In this document: positions 33,851-45,772 of the stretch, piece after piece | Layout: each line of letters begins with the position of its first letter | How positions within the stretch are numbered: the first letter of the stretch is position 1 | Assembly (NCBI RefSeq): GCF_019393635.1 | Contig: NC_057861.1 | Span: 77,817,327-77,881,326 of the forward strand | From: Dromiciops gliroides | Taxonomy: Eukaryota; Chordata; Mammalia; Microbiotheria; Microbiotheriidae | DNA length: 64,000 nt | Direction of reading: 5' to 3' | The notes under the pieces: model-generated | What the model was told of the DNA's origin: nothing | The model's database searches: none | The model's input: the letters and a program-made list of their open reading frames with translations, nothing else | Program-made: the position numbers and the translations under genes

Positions 33851-34010
33851 TTTTGGTTTTGTTTTGTTTTTTTTGCGGGGCAGTGAGGGTTAAATGACTT
33901 GCCCAAGATCACACAGCTAGTAAGTGTCAAGTGTCTGAGCCTGAATTTGAACTCAGGTCCTCCTGAATCCAGGGCTGGTGCTTTATCCACTGCACCACCT
34001 AGCTGCCCCC
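33848..34010 (-). repeat. WSINE1-like SINE
   Basis: Antisense copy. TSD TCTAGCTATTA at 33837-33847 and 34011-34021. Confidence 0.92.
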
Positions 34011-34133
34011 TCTAGCTATTACTGTTACTGTGGATTTAGGTATGCATAGTGAAATTGAATATATCATAAGGTACATGAGGTATTTCCAGAAATACCAGAA
34101 TTATACTATACAAGGGAAACAAGACATTGTTTT

Positions 34134-34286
34134 TGTTTTGTTTTGTTTTTAGTGAGGCAATTGGGGTTAAGTGACTTGTCCAGGGTCATACAGTTAGTAA
34201 GTGTTAAGTGTCTGAGGCCGGATTTGAACTCAGGTACTCCTGACTTCAGGGCTGGTGCTCTATCCGCTGAGCCACCTAGCTGCCCC
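34134..34286 (-). repeat. WSINE1-like SINE
   Basis: Antisense copy with a (GTTTT)n tail. TSD CAAGACATTGTTTT at 34120-34133 and 34287-34300. Confidence 0.93.
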
Positions 34287-34300
34287 CAAGACATTGTTTT

Positions 34301-34975
34301 AATAATATTAAGCTGCTTTATCAGGTCTGGATCTCAAAGTTTTAGAATGACCTAACATCAGCATGCTGGAATAAGACTTTCTCTGTTTTATTTGATTTCG
34401 GATCAGAAAATGTCCTTAGAATAACCAGTCTGAGCTTCACAATTTAAGAGGTTTAATAGTCAGGCTAGCAGTCAAACAGGCAACAGACTGAAAGCAAAGA
34501 AGGATAGCAAGAAATGGTTCAGTGAATCCTGCCATCGCTGTTACAAAATCACCTCCTCGACCTCTCAGCAATCCAGCATATCCACTCCAATCTAGGTTAA
34601 AACTTCAGTGTTCCAGAAGAGGCCTGCTAAGAATTTATCCTTACATGATAGGTTGTTGATTCATCAACATAAACAGCATTCTTTCCAAAACAAGATTATA
34701 ACTAGGTCCCAAATAATGAGGCCCTCAAAGTGGTCATATATTGATATTCACACTATTTGAAGTTATAATGATGTTAAATATATGGTCACTGGTCCTACCC
34801 CAATCAAAACATGTGGTGTATGTGAATAATACAGCCGATTCAGGGCATTTGTTATTTATACTAATGGGATCTAGCTGTATAAGCAATAGAGTAATCACAG
34901 TTATCAATCCCAAAATATTTCATCTCACACAAGTTCCAATGCTCACAATCAAAGCAGTGGGCAGTCATCTTTAAG
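34301..34975. other. Unassigned stretch
   Basis: No gene or repeat was named with confidence. It may belong to the 5' side of the ERV remnant to the left, but no retroviral motif could be read. Confidence 0.4.
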
Positions 34976-35230
34976 TCAAGGGCTCTTAGACTTTTTTGTG
35001 TTACAGATCCTTTGGGCAGTCTGATGAAACCTATGGACCCCTTCTCCAAAGAATGCTTTTACATGCATTAAATAAAATATGTAGAATTTAAAAGGAAACC
35101 ATTTATGTTGAAATAAATGTGTAACTTTTTCCCACCGAGGTTCATGGATGCCTTGAATTCTATCTATGAACCCTTGGTGGGGCGGGGGTGGGGGGGAGGG
35201 GCTGGTGGATCCTAGATTAAGAACTTTAGC
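34976..35230 (+). repeat. Ancient DNA-transposon-like element with inverted ends
   Basis: Left end 'agggctcttagactttttt' and right end '..ctagattaagaactttagc' are degraded inverted repeats around 'acagatcctttgggcagtctg' and 'ttcatggatgcc'. It shares its structure with 57866-58106. The family name was not recalled with certainty. Confidence 0.5.
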
Positions 35231-35361
35231 TTCCTGTGGCTGTTCCTAATAGGTACTAGTTACAATTCTAACAAGTAACTGTTATTACCTGTATTAAGGG
35301 GTCTTAGACTTGGTTTATATTTGTGGTATAAGATATGATATTCATTAAATATCCCTCTTTT

Positions 35362-35516
35362 GGGGGCAGCTAGGTGGTGCAGTGGACAAAGCACCGGCCC
35401 TGGATTCAGGAGTACCTGAGTTCAAATCTGGCACTTACTGGCTATGTGACCCTAGGCAAGTCACTTAACTCCAATTGCCCTGCAAAAAAAAAAATAATAA
35501 TAATAATAATAATAAA
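35362..35516 (+). repeat. WSINE1-like SINE
   Basis: Sense copy with a short CORE deletion and an (AAT)n tail. TSD TCCCTCTTTT on both sides (35352-35361 and 35517-35526). Confidence 0.92.
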
Positions 35517-36035
35517 TCCCTCTTTTGTTCCTATTAAGTTCAAAAGAATCTTTCTAAAAGCTTCCAGCTCACTTTTTCCTCTTAGCTTTCTGTTTCTAAA
35601 TCCCATTTCTCCATCATATCTGTGTACTCCTTTCCACTACACTTTTCAAATCAAACATTGATGATACAAAATACAAAAATAAAAGTGACTGTGGAATTTT
35701 ACATAGAAAACAATGGGGAAATCAATGTTTTAAACAAGAGATGTATCACAAATTCACCATAACTCATAATTCATGTCATAGTATAACTAGTTTTTAGGCA
35801 GTGATTATCACAAGGCACAGATAGAGGATCTTAGCAGGCAGGCCCAAAGAAATTCCATGTTTCTGCTGTACATTTACAACATTGTTTAGTCAGGAAAAGA
35901 AAACATTTCAAACAATGCAGTAATGAATTGATTGTTGTCTTTCATGCTTGAAGAGGACCAAAATGACATCACTATGTCAGGGGTCAAGGTATAATGTGTC
36001 CAACTGTGGCTGATCAGACCATTAGAAGCTCAGAT

Positions 36036-36183
36036 GGGGGCAGCTAGGTGGTGCAGTGGATAAAGCACTGGCCCTGGATTCAGGAGGACCTGAGTTCAAA
36101 TCCAGCCTCAGACACTTGACACTTACTAGCTGTGTGACCCTGGGCAAGTCATTTATTCCTCATTGCCCCGCCAAAAAAAAAAT
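36036..36183 (+). repeat. WSINE1-like SINE
   Basis: Sense copy ending CATTGCCCCGCC plus poly-A. TSD AGCTCAGA at 36026-36033 and 36184-36191. Confidence 0.92.
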
Positions 36184-36461
36184 AGCTCAGAAAGCTCTAC
36201 CACAGCAGGTTGGGCACAAATAGTCCATATAAACATTTTATTTGGAGTGGAGATGTCCCTAAATTTGCACATATTACAATTCTTTTGAGCTACTACAATT
36301 CTGCTTTGCTCATAGAGTATGGTGCCTTCTTTGATGTGGGCACTCCATGTTGAGCAGTCCTGTGCCAGTGTCTTCCATGTCTCACGGTCAATTCCAAAGT
36401 TCTTCAGAGAGACCTTGACAGTGTTCTTGTATCACTTCTTCTTTAAAAAAAAATAACACTT

Positions 36462-36598
36462 GGGGCAGCTAGGTGGTGCAGTGGATAAAGTACCAGTCCT
36501 AGATTCAGGAGGACCTGAGTTCAAATCCAGCCTCAGACACTTGACACTAGCTGTGTGACCCTGGGCAAGTCACTTAGCCCTCATTGCCCCACAAAAAA
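36462..36598 (+). repeat. WSINE1-like SINE
   Basis: Sense copy with the 'acttact' block missing. It ends CATTGCCCCACAAAAAA and lies in the LINE-1 3' tail. Confidence 0.9.
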
Positions 36599-37062
36599 CC
36601 ACTTTATTTTTATTTTATTTTAAAAATAATATACATTTATATTTATAGTTTTGAGTTCTAATTTTTATCCCTCTTTTCCTCCCTCCTGTCCCCCTCCCTG
36701 AGATGGTAAGCAATCAGATATGGGTTATACATGTATGATTATGTAAAACATTACCATATTAGTCATTTTGTATAAAAAACTGGAATAAAAGAAAAAATGA
36801 AAGTGAAAAATATCATACTTCAGTCTGTGTTCCATCAATATCAGTTCTTTCTTTGGAGGTGGACAGTATGTTTCATCAATAGTCCTTTGGTATTATCTTA
36901 GATCTTTGTATTGCTGAGAATAGTTAAATCATTCACAGTTCTTCATCAAACAATATTGCTGTCTCTGTGCACAATGTTCTCTTGGGTCTACTCACTTCAC
37001 TATACATCAGTTCATACAAGTCTTTCCAGGCCTTTCTGAAGTGATGCTGCTTGTCATTTCTT

Positions 37063-37240
37063 TTTTGTTTGTTTGTTTGTGGGGTTTTTTTTGTTTCGTT
37101 TTTGTGGGGCAGTGAGGGTTAAAGTGACTTGCCCAGGGTCACACAGCTAGTAAGTGTCAAGTGTCTGAGGCCGGATTTGATCTCAGGTCCTCCTGAATCC
37201 AGGGCTGGTGCTTTATGCACTGTGCCACCTAACTGCCCCC
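37063..37240 (-). repeat. WSINE1-like SINE
   Basis: Antisense copy with a long GTTT-rich tail. TSD TGCTTGTCATTTCTT at 37048-37062 and 37241-37255. Confidence 0.93.
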
Positions 37241-37486
37241 TGCTTGTCATTTCTTATAGCACAATAATATTCCATCACCATCATATACTACAGCTTTTTT
37301 AGCCATTCCCTAATTGATGGCCATTCCTTGTACCACTTCTGACCTTCCTGTGAGTACTTGTCTTGTGTGAGTTCTTCATTAAGTAGTCTTTTAGACAAAC
37401 GCACATGTGGCATTCGAACAACATGTGCTCTCCACAGTAGAGTTTGAATGCTTGGCAGTTCAACAAAACTAAATGTATAAAAGCAC

Positions 37487-37893
37487 ATTGTTGTTGGTCA
37501 GTCATGTCCAACTCTTCATGACCACATGCCCATACCATCCTTTTTTTTTTTTTTTTTTAGTGAGGCAATTGGGGTTAAGTGACTTGCCAGGGGTCACACA
37601 GCTAGTAAGTGTTAAGTGTCTGAGGCCAGATTTGAACTCAGGTACTCCTGACTCCAGGGCCGGTGCTCTATCCACTGCGCCACCTAGCTGCCCCCCCCCC
37701 AAACCATCCTTGAGGTTTTCTTGGCAAAAATACTGGAGTGGTTGGCCATTTCCTTCTCTGGTGGTTTAAAAGGCAAACAGAAGTTAAATGACTTGCCCAG
37801 GATTACCCAGGTAGTACTTGATGCTGGATTTAAACTCAAGTCTTCCTGACTCCAGGCACAGAGCTCTGTCCACTGAGCTATCTAGTTGCCCCC
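37487..37893 (-). repeat. CORE-SINE with BovB-type tail, split by a WSINE1-like SINE
   Basis: Tail 'gttggtcagtcatgtccaac' at 37491-37542. The rest runs from 37703 ('accatccttgaggttttcttggc') to head 'ctatctagttgcccc' at 37893. Confidence 0.88.
37543..37702 (-). repeat. WSINE1-like SINE
   Basis: Antisense copy. TSD ACCATCCTT at 37534-37542 and 37703-37711. TTAAGTG/GTACTCCTGACTCC type, ending in a C run. Confidence 0.93.
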
Positions 37894-37916
37894 AAATATC
37901 AATAATAACTAGCATT

Positions 37917-38063
37917 GGGGCAGCTAGGTAGCACAGTGGATAAAGCACCGGCCCTGGATTCAGGAGTACCTGAGTTCAAATCCAGCCTCAGACACTTACT
38001 AGCTGTGTGACCTTGGGCAAGTCACTTAACCCCCATTGCCCTGCAAAAAGAAAAAGAAAAAAA
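37917..38063 (+). repeat. WSINE1-like SINE
   Basis: Sense copy ending CATTGCCCTGC plus A/G tail. Perfect 16 bp TSD AATAATAACTAGCATT at 37901-37916 and 38064-38079. Confidence 0.95.
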
Positions 38064-38069
38064 AATAAT

Positions 38070-38330
38070 AACTAGCATTTACATAGTGCTATGAAGTTTT
38101 CAAGGCATATCTTACACATATCATCTCATTTTATGCTCACAACATCCCTAGTAGGGAGGGTGCTCGTTATTATCCCCATTTTATAGTTGAGGAAACTGAG
38201 GCAAACAAAGGTGAAATTACTTTCTCAGTGTCACACAGCTAGTAAATATCTGAGACTAGATCTGAGCTTAGGACTTTCTGATTCTAAGGCCAATACTCGA
38301 TCCAGTGCACCCTCTAGCTGTCTGTCTCTA
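38070..38330 (-). repeat. MIR-like CORE-SINE
   Basis: Antisense copy beginning 'agcatttacatagtgctatg', 'tatgctcacaacatccctag', 'tccccattttatagttgagg', CORE, and head 'gcaccctctagctgtct'. Confidence 0.8.
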
Positions 38331-39427
38331 TTGTACCAAATTCACAATTACTCTCCCTCCTGTTCTCTCATACCAAGTTTTAGGAAGGGATGACTAAAGT
38401 AGCAAAGAAAAGGAAAAGGTTAGTAGTGCTCTCATATCTCAATTTATCATATCCAGGTAGCATTTAATTATAATTAATTTGAAAGTTAAAAATCCAAGAA
38501 CCATTTTCTTTATCATTATGTGAATATTTGTAAAGGTCCATTAAAATGTAGAGGGCATTCCTGATTCCAATGAAATGTTTTAAATCAGAAAACATTTTCC
38601 ATTTGTATAGAAACTACTCCTCAGAACTAGAAATTGGTAAGATTTTTCTTCAGAGAAGCCATCCTGTTCCCAAATAGATACATATGTATTATTTTAAGAG
38701 ACTGAATTTTTGGCATCAGAATTTTATCTTTTAAGGCTTCCAAAGAACATTATAACAACTTTTCCATTAAAAAAGATTTCCACATCTATAATAGAGAAAT
38801 GATACCTGAAGTCTTTCAAATCCCCAAATTTAGATTTTTTTGTCAAGGTCATACCTGCTATTTATATTCTTTCCAGATACTTATTAGAAAGTGCTTTATA
38901 AATAATTTCTCTATCTAAAAAGTATACATTTTCAGAAACAAAATGGACTTTGGTTATATCAGGAAATCCCAGGCCAATGAGGAATATTCAAATCATTTTA
39001 ATGCAAAAAAAAATGAACATTAACTCAGTGAATAGCTATTCACACATTAACTTAATCTGAATGGTTTCTGATGATATATTACACCCTCCACAGTTCTTCT
39101 CTGAATTAATTCCATTAAAAATATATTTACTATTCTGGAGAAATACCAATTAAAACCTGAGTACATGTCTGTTGTAAAAGAGGCCAATAAAGTCAATACA
39201 CCATTTGAAGGAGTTTCTGTATTCTATAATCACTACTTTCATGACAGTGAGACCTGACGTTATCAGTCAAGAGATAGTTAATAATGTCAGAACAAAGCTC
39301 CCATAAGGTTGGGGGGAAATATTTGAGTTTCTGATATCCAAGTTAACAATATTGGTGAAATGCTAACTGTACACATACACCCATTCCCCTCAGCCAAGTC
39401 CCTTAGGGTAACAAGAGAAGCAAACTA
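38331..39427. other. Unassigned stretch
   Basis: No gene, RNA or repeat was recognised. A/T-rich with many stops in all frames. Confidence 0.5.
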
Positions 39428-39655
39428 CCCTTGTTGTTCATTCTCTTCATTACTCTATTTGGGTTTTCTTGGTAAAGGTACTGGAGTGGTTTGCTGTTTC
39501 CTTCTCCAGCTCATTTGACAGATGAGGAAAATGAGGCAGACATAAAATTAAGTTACTTGCCCAGGGTCACACAGTTACTAAGTTTCTGAATCTAGATTTG
39601 AACTCAGATCTTGACTCCACGCCTGGTGCATTATCCACTGTGCCACCTAACCTGC
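39428..39655 (-). repeat. CORE-SINE with BovB-type tail
   Basis: Antisense copy: 'ttgttgttcattctcttc', 'ggtactggagtggtttgctg', CORE, and head 'actgtgccacctaacctgc'. Confidence 0.85.
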
Positions 39656-40323
39656 TTGCTATGAGTAAGTTAAATGAGGAGGTCTGACAGCTGAGAAGAC
39701 AGACAGATCTGAAGAAAGGATTTAGCTATTAAGGACTTACTTTTCCCTTATTCCCTTTCACCTCTTGGAGAGTGAAATTTCTGTCTCTTCTTCCTCTCCC
39801 TCCTATGGTATCTCTAACAGGGAATGGAGATAGTTCTGCTATTACTTTTCTTGGCTTTGGTATCTCAGTAAAGGCTTTTGCTAATTGTAACTGCCTATTA
39901 GTGGTGAATGAAGAGTTAAGTGCTTATGAGCTACAATTTTAGGAATACTGACAGAGTACCTGAAATCTAGGGTAATGATCCCCTGAGAGACCCAACTTAG
40001 TGTGAGTTGGGAGGGGGAGTTCAGAGATTTGATTTGTCTGTGGGGTCATAAATTTAATCCCTTTCTCTACACCTGTCCATATCTTAGAAAAGTAGCTATC
40101 TCTGTTCAAATTGAGATCCAAAGCATTTGAGGGTTAAATGTCTATCTGCTTGTCTGACTATATATCTATAGGAAAGGATTTAGTTTTCTCAGAGTTCCAC
40201 TGATGTTATCACAGATGAAGGATTAACAAAAATTACCATGACAATCCCTTTAAGAAACAAGAACACCTTTGAGTAGATAGATTAGAGAGGCTAGGCTCAC
40301 TGGCTAGACTTGCCTCTATGAAT
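39656..40323. other. Unassigned stretch
   Basis: No gene, RNA or repeat was recognised. Confidence 0.5.
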
Positions 40324-40333
40324 GGCAGTATGA

Positions 40334-40925
40334 ATGAGCAGAACCAAGAGAACATTGTACACAGTATTTAACAACATTGTGTGATGATCAACTGTGATAG
40401 ACTTGGCTCTTCTCAGCAATACAATGATCCAAAACAATGCCAAAAAGACTCATGATAGAAAATGCTCTCCACGTCCAGAAAAAGAACTGTGGAATCTTAA
40501 TGCAGATTGAACTATACTATTTTCATTTATGTTGTTTAGTTGTTTCTTCTTTCATGTGTTTTTTTTCCTTTTGTTCTGATTCTTCTCTCACAATATGACT
40601 AATGTGGAAATATATTTAAGATGAATGTAATGTATAATCTATATCAGATTGCTTGCTGGCTTTGGGAGGGGAGAGAAAAGGGAGGGTAGGAGAAAAATTT
40701 GGAATTCAAAATCTTATAAAAATGAATGTTGAAAACTATCTTTACATGTAATTGGACATTTTTTTTTTTTGGTGAGGCAATTGGGGTTAAGTGACTTGCC
40801 CAGGGTCACACAGCTAGTAAGTGTCAAGTGTCTGAGGTCGAATTTGAACTCAGGTACTCCTGAATACAGGGCCAGTGCTTCACCACTGCGCCATCTAGCT
40901 GCCCCCATGGACATTTTTTTAAAAA
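40334..40925 (+). repeat. 5'-truncated LINE-1 3' end
   Basis: From 'atgagcagaaccaagagaac' in the ORF2 C-terminal end through the 3' UTR to 'gtaattggacatttttttt', with a SINE inside. The likely diverged TSD is GGCAGTATGA at 40324-40333 and GACAGTACGA at 40926-40935. Confidence 0.85.
40768..40907 (-). repeat. WSINE1-like SINE
   Basis: Antisense copy at the 3' end of the LINE-1. TSD TGGACATTTTTTTT (first copy from 40753, second from 40908). Mosaic of the two SINE types. Confidence 0.92.
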
Positions 40926-40935
40926 GACAGTACGA

Positions 40936-41096
40936 GGGGCAGCTAGGTGGCGCAGTGGATAGATAGAGCACTGGCCCTAGAGTCAGGAGGACCTGACTTC
41001 AAATATGACCTCAGACACTTAACACTTACTAGCTGTGTGACCCTGGGCAAGTCACTTAACCCCAATTGTCTCACCAAAAAAACAAAAACAAAAAAC
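40936..41096 (+). repeat. WSINE1-like SINE
   Basis: Sense copy ending CAATTGTCTCACC plus a CAAAA tail. TSD AAAAGACAGTAYGA at 40922-40935 and 41097-41110. Confidence 0.94.
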
Positions 41097-41110
41097 AAAA
41101 GACAGTATGA

Positions 41111-41924
41111 GAAGTCTGTAGTCTGAGAAAATACAGGGCAGGAAGCAGCCAATGAAAGAAACCCCTGCAAGGGATTTCTCCCTCCTCATCCCTATCAAGC
41201 CATAGCATCTATTCACCTAGAGGAGGCCCCCCGCCAGAGTTCAAGGCAAAGTTAGGAAAACAAAGTCACACCCTCCAGATAGACGATGGAGATAGAGAAA
41301 CATATACTTGAGGTAAGAAGAAACTTCAAGGAGAATAGCCCCTGGTCTCTGAGAAGAGAGCCAGTTTTGGACTCAAGACAGCAACTGAGAGTTGAGTGGA
41401 GGAGAGCAGAAGACCCTGGTAGCCCAGGCGAGCAATTTGCCTAGTAGAGTTGCTGCACCCAAGGGCGAAATGCGCCTGTGCTCAACAGGAGAGAAAAATC
41501 TTTGAGGCCTGGCAATACCAGAGAACTGTGGTGACTTACTTTGCCCATATGTGTGTGTACTCCACCCATGTCCCTCACCAGCATTGTACATTTGGTTTGT
41601 GCCTATTTTTACCTTGGACACTGTGTATATTACTAAGAATGTTTTTACTAAGAGCTAATTGCTTTGGCTTATTGTTCATTGGAAACATATTATTCAGGGT
41701 TTGTGGGCTATAGTGTAAGAAATGAAAAAAAAAATTTAAAAGAAAGAAATGAAAACCCACAGGGTACCTAGAACCTATTGGGAGTAGTAACTACCCTCTA
41801 AGAAGGTATCCCAGAAAGAGTGCTCTCTGTCTCTGTCTCTTTCTCTCTCAAATATATATACACACACATGCAAATGCAATACATTTGTGTATTATATACT
41901 TGTGAGAAAATATGAACATTCAAT
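41111..41924. other. Unassigned stretch
   Basis: No gene was recognised. The GC-richer block at 41200-41480 contains short open frames on both strands without known domains. A TCTC/TATA/CA simple repeat lies at 41821-41869. Confidence 0.45.
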
Positions 41925-42560
41925 TTCTTTTTTATGAGCTTTTATTACTATCATTTGTTTTTATACGTCACCATAATTTCCTATAGTTTTCCTCTCCCCT
42001 CCCAGAGAGCAATCCCAAATAACAATAGTTTCCAAAGACAAAAAAGAAGAGGAGAAAATCATCATAACTGTTCAATACATCAAAAAAGTCTGAAAATACA
42101 TGCAATATGTACTACACTCATGAATCTCCTACCTCCTCAAGGAGGTAGGAATAGAAATGTTCTTTCATATCTCTTCTTTCAAGCTATGCTTATTCACTGT
42201 GATTTTGCAGCATTCATTTTGGGTTATTGTTTTAAATTGTTCTCTGTTTACATATCTGGTGTCATTGTACATAACGTTTTCTTGGCTTTACTTATTTTAT
42301 AATAGTTCATGTTGATTTTTCTGTGCTTCTCAGTAGTCATCACATTCATCATTTCTTCCAGCACAATACTACTCCATTATGTTTATTTACTATAATTTAT
42401 TTAGCTATTCCCCAATAGATAAGCATCAACTTTGTTTATAATTCTTTCCTATCACAAAAAGCATTGCGATAAATATTTTAGTATATTTGGAGACTTTCTT
42501 CTTATCAATGGCTTCTTTTATGTTATAGCTATTATCAATATATAAATCTGATTGTCAGTA
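41925..42560 (-). repeat. Old LINE-1/HAL1-type 3' region
   Basis: Antisense text: 'ttttcctctcccctcccag' (3' UTR tract), 'tcatcatttcttccagcac', 'tttagctattccccaatagat', 'tcctatcacaaaaagc'. Divergence is high. Confidence 0.7.
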
Positions 42561-43300
42561 TTTTGTTTGAAGGCTTTTAATTTGTCAATTAATTTACACT
42601 GCGAGTTTTTAAAATTATGAATGTGAGATTCTTCTCTTTTAGTAATCTATCTCAGGTTTTAGAACCTCAGGACTCAATCGTACTTTTCAAAAGAATAATT
42701 TTATCTAAACCAAAGCTATGCTGTAGTGTCCCCTGTTTAGAAGAATTAGCACAAACAAGAGAATTTCATTTTGTCATAAATCTCCATAGCCCAGAATCAT
42801 AATGAATATTCATGAATGAGACTGGGGTGCCTTTTCTCTAGGACCCACAAAACCTTAGAACCCCTGGCACCCTAACTCAAGATTCATGCAAGCTTACATA
42901 CTGGATGGATGAGCAATTAAAAAAAAATTAAGGGAGCTTCTTGTGTTGCCTTGTAATTTGAGATGGAAGGTTGAGGAATTCAGTGCTGCAAAAGGAAAGT
43001 AGAGCAGAGCTGCTCTTTACCTTTAACCTAGAAACACATAGTCTTAGACTAGGTTCCCTCCTCTCAAAATTAAGGGGGAGATCCTGATCCAGCACCATCG
43101 TACAATTTCACCATTTCTCCTTGTCATGTAGCAAAGTGGCCATGGTACGAAGCTCATAGTTACATGCAACTAGAAATGATTATGGTTTAGATCTTGTCAA
43201 AAGGTTGATTTTGCTAAAGGAAGGAAAATCACAGGAGTGGCTTGAGTGAAGACCTATTCATTTCCTCACTGAACAGAGAAAAGAAATCAACAATCTGACT
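42561..43300. other. Unassigned stretch
   Basis: No gene, RNA or repeat was recognised. Confidence 0.5.
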
Positions 43301-43442
43301 ACACACGCATATAATGTATACACATCTATATGCACATCTACACACCTACATATATATGCATCACTATATATGTATATAAACATATAATCACTATATATAC
43401 ATATAAACACGTATCACTATATATACATATGTGTGTATATGT
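43301..43442. repeat. AT-rich minisatellite-like repeat
   Basis: About three or four units of 'atcactatatatacatataaac' with small changes, followed by TATATG. Confidence 0.8.
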
Positions 43443-43467
43443 CTAAGTTCATACAGCAAAACACAGG

Positions 43468-43620
43468 ATGACAGGCTCACAGACTTAAAGCTGGAAGAGA
43501 CCTTGGAAATCATCAAGCTGAGCCTCCTCAATTTACAGAAGAAGAAAATCAAGTTGAAAGAGATTAAATGATTTGCCTAGGGTTACATATGATTCATATT
43601 AGAGTAGAAAACACCTGGGA
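43468..43620 (-). repeat. MIR/CORE-like SINE with CR1-type end
   Basis: 'cttaaagctggaagagaccttgg', 'caatttacagaagaagaaaatc', 'aatgatttgcctagggttaca'. Confidence 0.65.
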
Positions 43621-43849
43621 GCTCTCTAGTCTCAATTTAATTCACTCAGGAGTAATAATGGGAAATAAGGGAGAGACATATACATTCCAGATAATCTCTC
43701 AAATTACCCATGAGATAAAGACTTGGCTTCCTCAGGGAAAAATCTCCTGACTCCAACTGGAAAACAAAACAAAAAACAACCCAAGATCTAACTTCGGTAC
43801 TTGCTATAGAAAAAAATCTATTATTTAATTAGTGATTCTAATATTATAT

Positions 43850-44205
<356 letters not shown>

Positions 44206-45320
44206 TGTGTGTGTATACATGCACACAGTGGGGTTAGATTGGAATATAGTTCATGGAGCATGTTCTCCACCCACCAACTTCTGGGAACACATGCTCAGTG
44301 CTAAAGGATTTGGTGCTTTGGGATACTCAACATTCCCTTGCTCTCTATTACTTCAGGAGGGGAAGAATTGATCATTGAACCAGGAAGAGCCAGCCCACTC
44401 ATCAGACTATAAAGGAAAGAGATCTTCCTTAACTCTCTACTTCTTCTTCCTCATTCTAGGATTTCTTACGGGTAAAGGAGGGAGCTTCTCTCCTCCCTTT
44501 CAGTACTGGCAAGTGCTCCTACATGATGTCAAGCATATGTGTTGGCTGGGTGAGTCTGAGACTAGATCTCGAGGTCTTGGCTGCCTCTGCTGCTTTGTGT
44601 TTCTTTTCCTGGGCACAGGTGGCCAAAAAGCACAATTGAGATGGTTGTTTCTAGGCTAGGTAGCTACCTCATAAGCTGTCTCTCCAGCTCCAGGGAGCTC
44701 CTGGGTTCCTCGGTCAGTGCCTGCCGTGCTTCCAGAGATACCCACTGCAGGGACTACAATGCTCCTCAGAAGATATCACCAACTAGAAGATGAACCCTGG
44801 CCTGGCCTGGCCTGGCTTGCCAGAAGACACAGACCTTAAGGGAATTATTCAGAGTGCAGAACCAATGTGAATGTGAGATGTCTATCCCACGGTCCCACTA
44901 AATGTTCCGTATTTTAAGTATCAACCCTTGAGAGAAGAGCGAGCTATAATTTCTTCATCTTGTTTGAAATCTTTGTCAATGAGTGCATATACGTTTTGTT
45001 TTAAGAATTTCAGTTGTAGGGAGCAAATAAATAGGTGCCATGTACCTTATCTACATTATGCCTTGGGTATCCTTCCATTCTCTTTTGGGGATATCTTAGA
45101 GATAAGCCAAGTTTCAACTTTGTGTGATTTTCCTTGGGTCTTCAAGATGGGGTGTATAGAGCCAGAAAATGTAAGAAAGAGCCTGACTCCTCTCTTTAGA
45201 GGTCAGACTTCCCTACCATTAAACCCCAGGCCTAGCATGAGCCCAGAGCTAAGGACCCAAGACATCTCAAGCCCCATTTAGATTAATGCTGGTCTGTTAT
45301 TATCAAAAACATAAGACACA
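44206..45320. other. Unassigned stretch
   Basis: No gene or repeat was recognised. The open frame at 44928-45281 (117 codons) has no known domain. Confidence 0.45.
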
Positions 45321-45499
45321 GGGAGCGGGGTCGGGGGGTGGTGGGGCGCAGCTAGTTGGTGCAGTGGATAAAGCACCAGCCCTGGATTCAGGAGGACCTG
45401 AGTTAAAATCTGGCCTCAGACACTTGACACATAGTAGCTGTGTAAGCCTGGGCACTTAACCCTCATTGAGCTGGAAAAAACAAAAACAAAAACAAAAAC
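45321..45499 (+). repeat. WSINE1-like SINE with extra G-rich 5' end
   Basis: The SINE proper starts at 45343. The 22 G-rich bases before it lie inside the TSD. TSD AAAACATAASACAYA at 45306-45320 and about 45500-45514. It ends in a (CAAAA)n tail. Confidence 0.9.
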
Positions 45500-45602
45500 A
45501 AAACATAACACATACATATTCACAAAACTGATTTGACATATATCCAAGCAAATTCTAGCAAATACAAAGCAATTTCCTCACTGAAAACCTCGTGGAAATT
45601 TT

Positions 45603-45758
45603 TATTTTATTTTATTTTTTGGTGGGGCAATGAGGATTAAGTGACTTGCCCAGGATCACACAGCTAGTAAGTGCCAAGTGTCTGAGGCCAGATTTAAACT
45701 CAGGTCCTCTTGAGTCCAAGGTTGGTGCTTTATCCACTGCACCACCTAGCTGCCCCCT
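45603..45758 (-). repeat. WSINE1-like SINE
   Basis: Antisense copy. Diverged TSD CTCRYGGARATTTT at 45589-45602 and 45759-45772, suggesting an older insertion. Confidence 0.9.
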
Positions 45759-45772
45759 CTCACGGAGATTTT

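Larger units (their letters stand above)
36442..37325 (-). repeat. LINE-1 3' portion inserted in the RTE LINE
   Basis: Antisense LINE-1 3' UTR ('ctccctcctgtccccctccctg', 'aagcaatcagatatgggtta') to the ORF2 C-terminal region ('ccctaattgatggccattcc'). TSD TTGTAYCACTTCT at 36427-36439 and 37326-37338. Two SINEs lie inside. Confidence 0.85.
35930..37490 (-). repeat. RTE-clade LINE 3' end, split by a LINE-1 and SINEs
   Basis: The minus-strand frame at 37460-37335 reads LLWRAHVVRMPHVRLSKRLLNEELTQDK, the C-terminal hallmark of RTE ORFs. It continues at 36440-36260 as VSLKNFGIDRETWKTLAQD with a later EGTIL. The 3' end at 35935-35990 ('ttgttgtctttcatgcttg..gaggacc') is the same tail carried by the MAR-type SINEs. 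A LINE-1 (36442-37325) and a SINE (36036) interrupt it. It is old and broken. Confidence 0.8.

Noticed and set aside
37288-37538. Minus-strand frame with HVVRMPHVRLSKRL, possible endonuclease gene
   Set aside because: It is the C-terminal end of a broken RTE LINE.
41111-41760. Possible LTR or exon in a GC-richer block
   Set aside because: No terminal signals, TSD, paired copy or open frame with a domain could be established.
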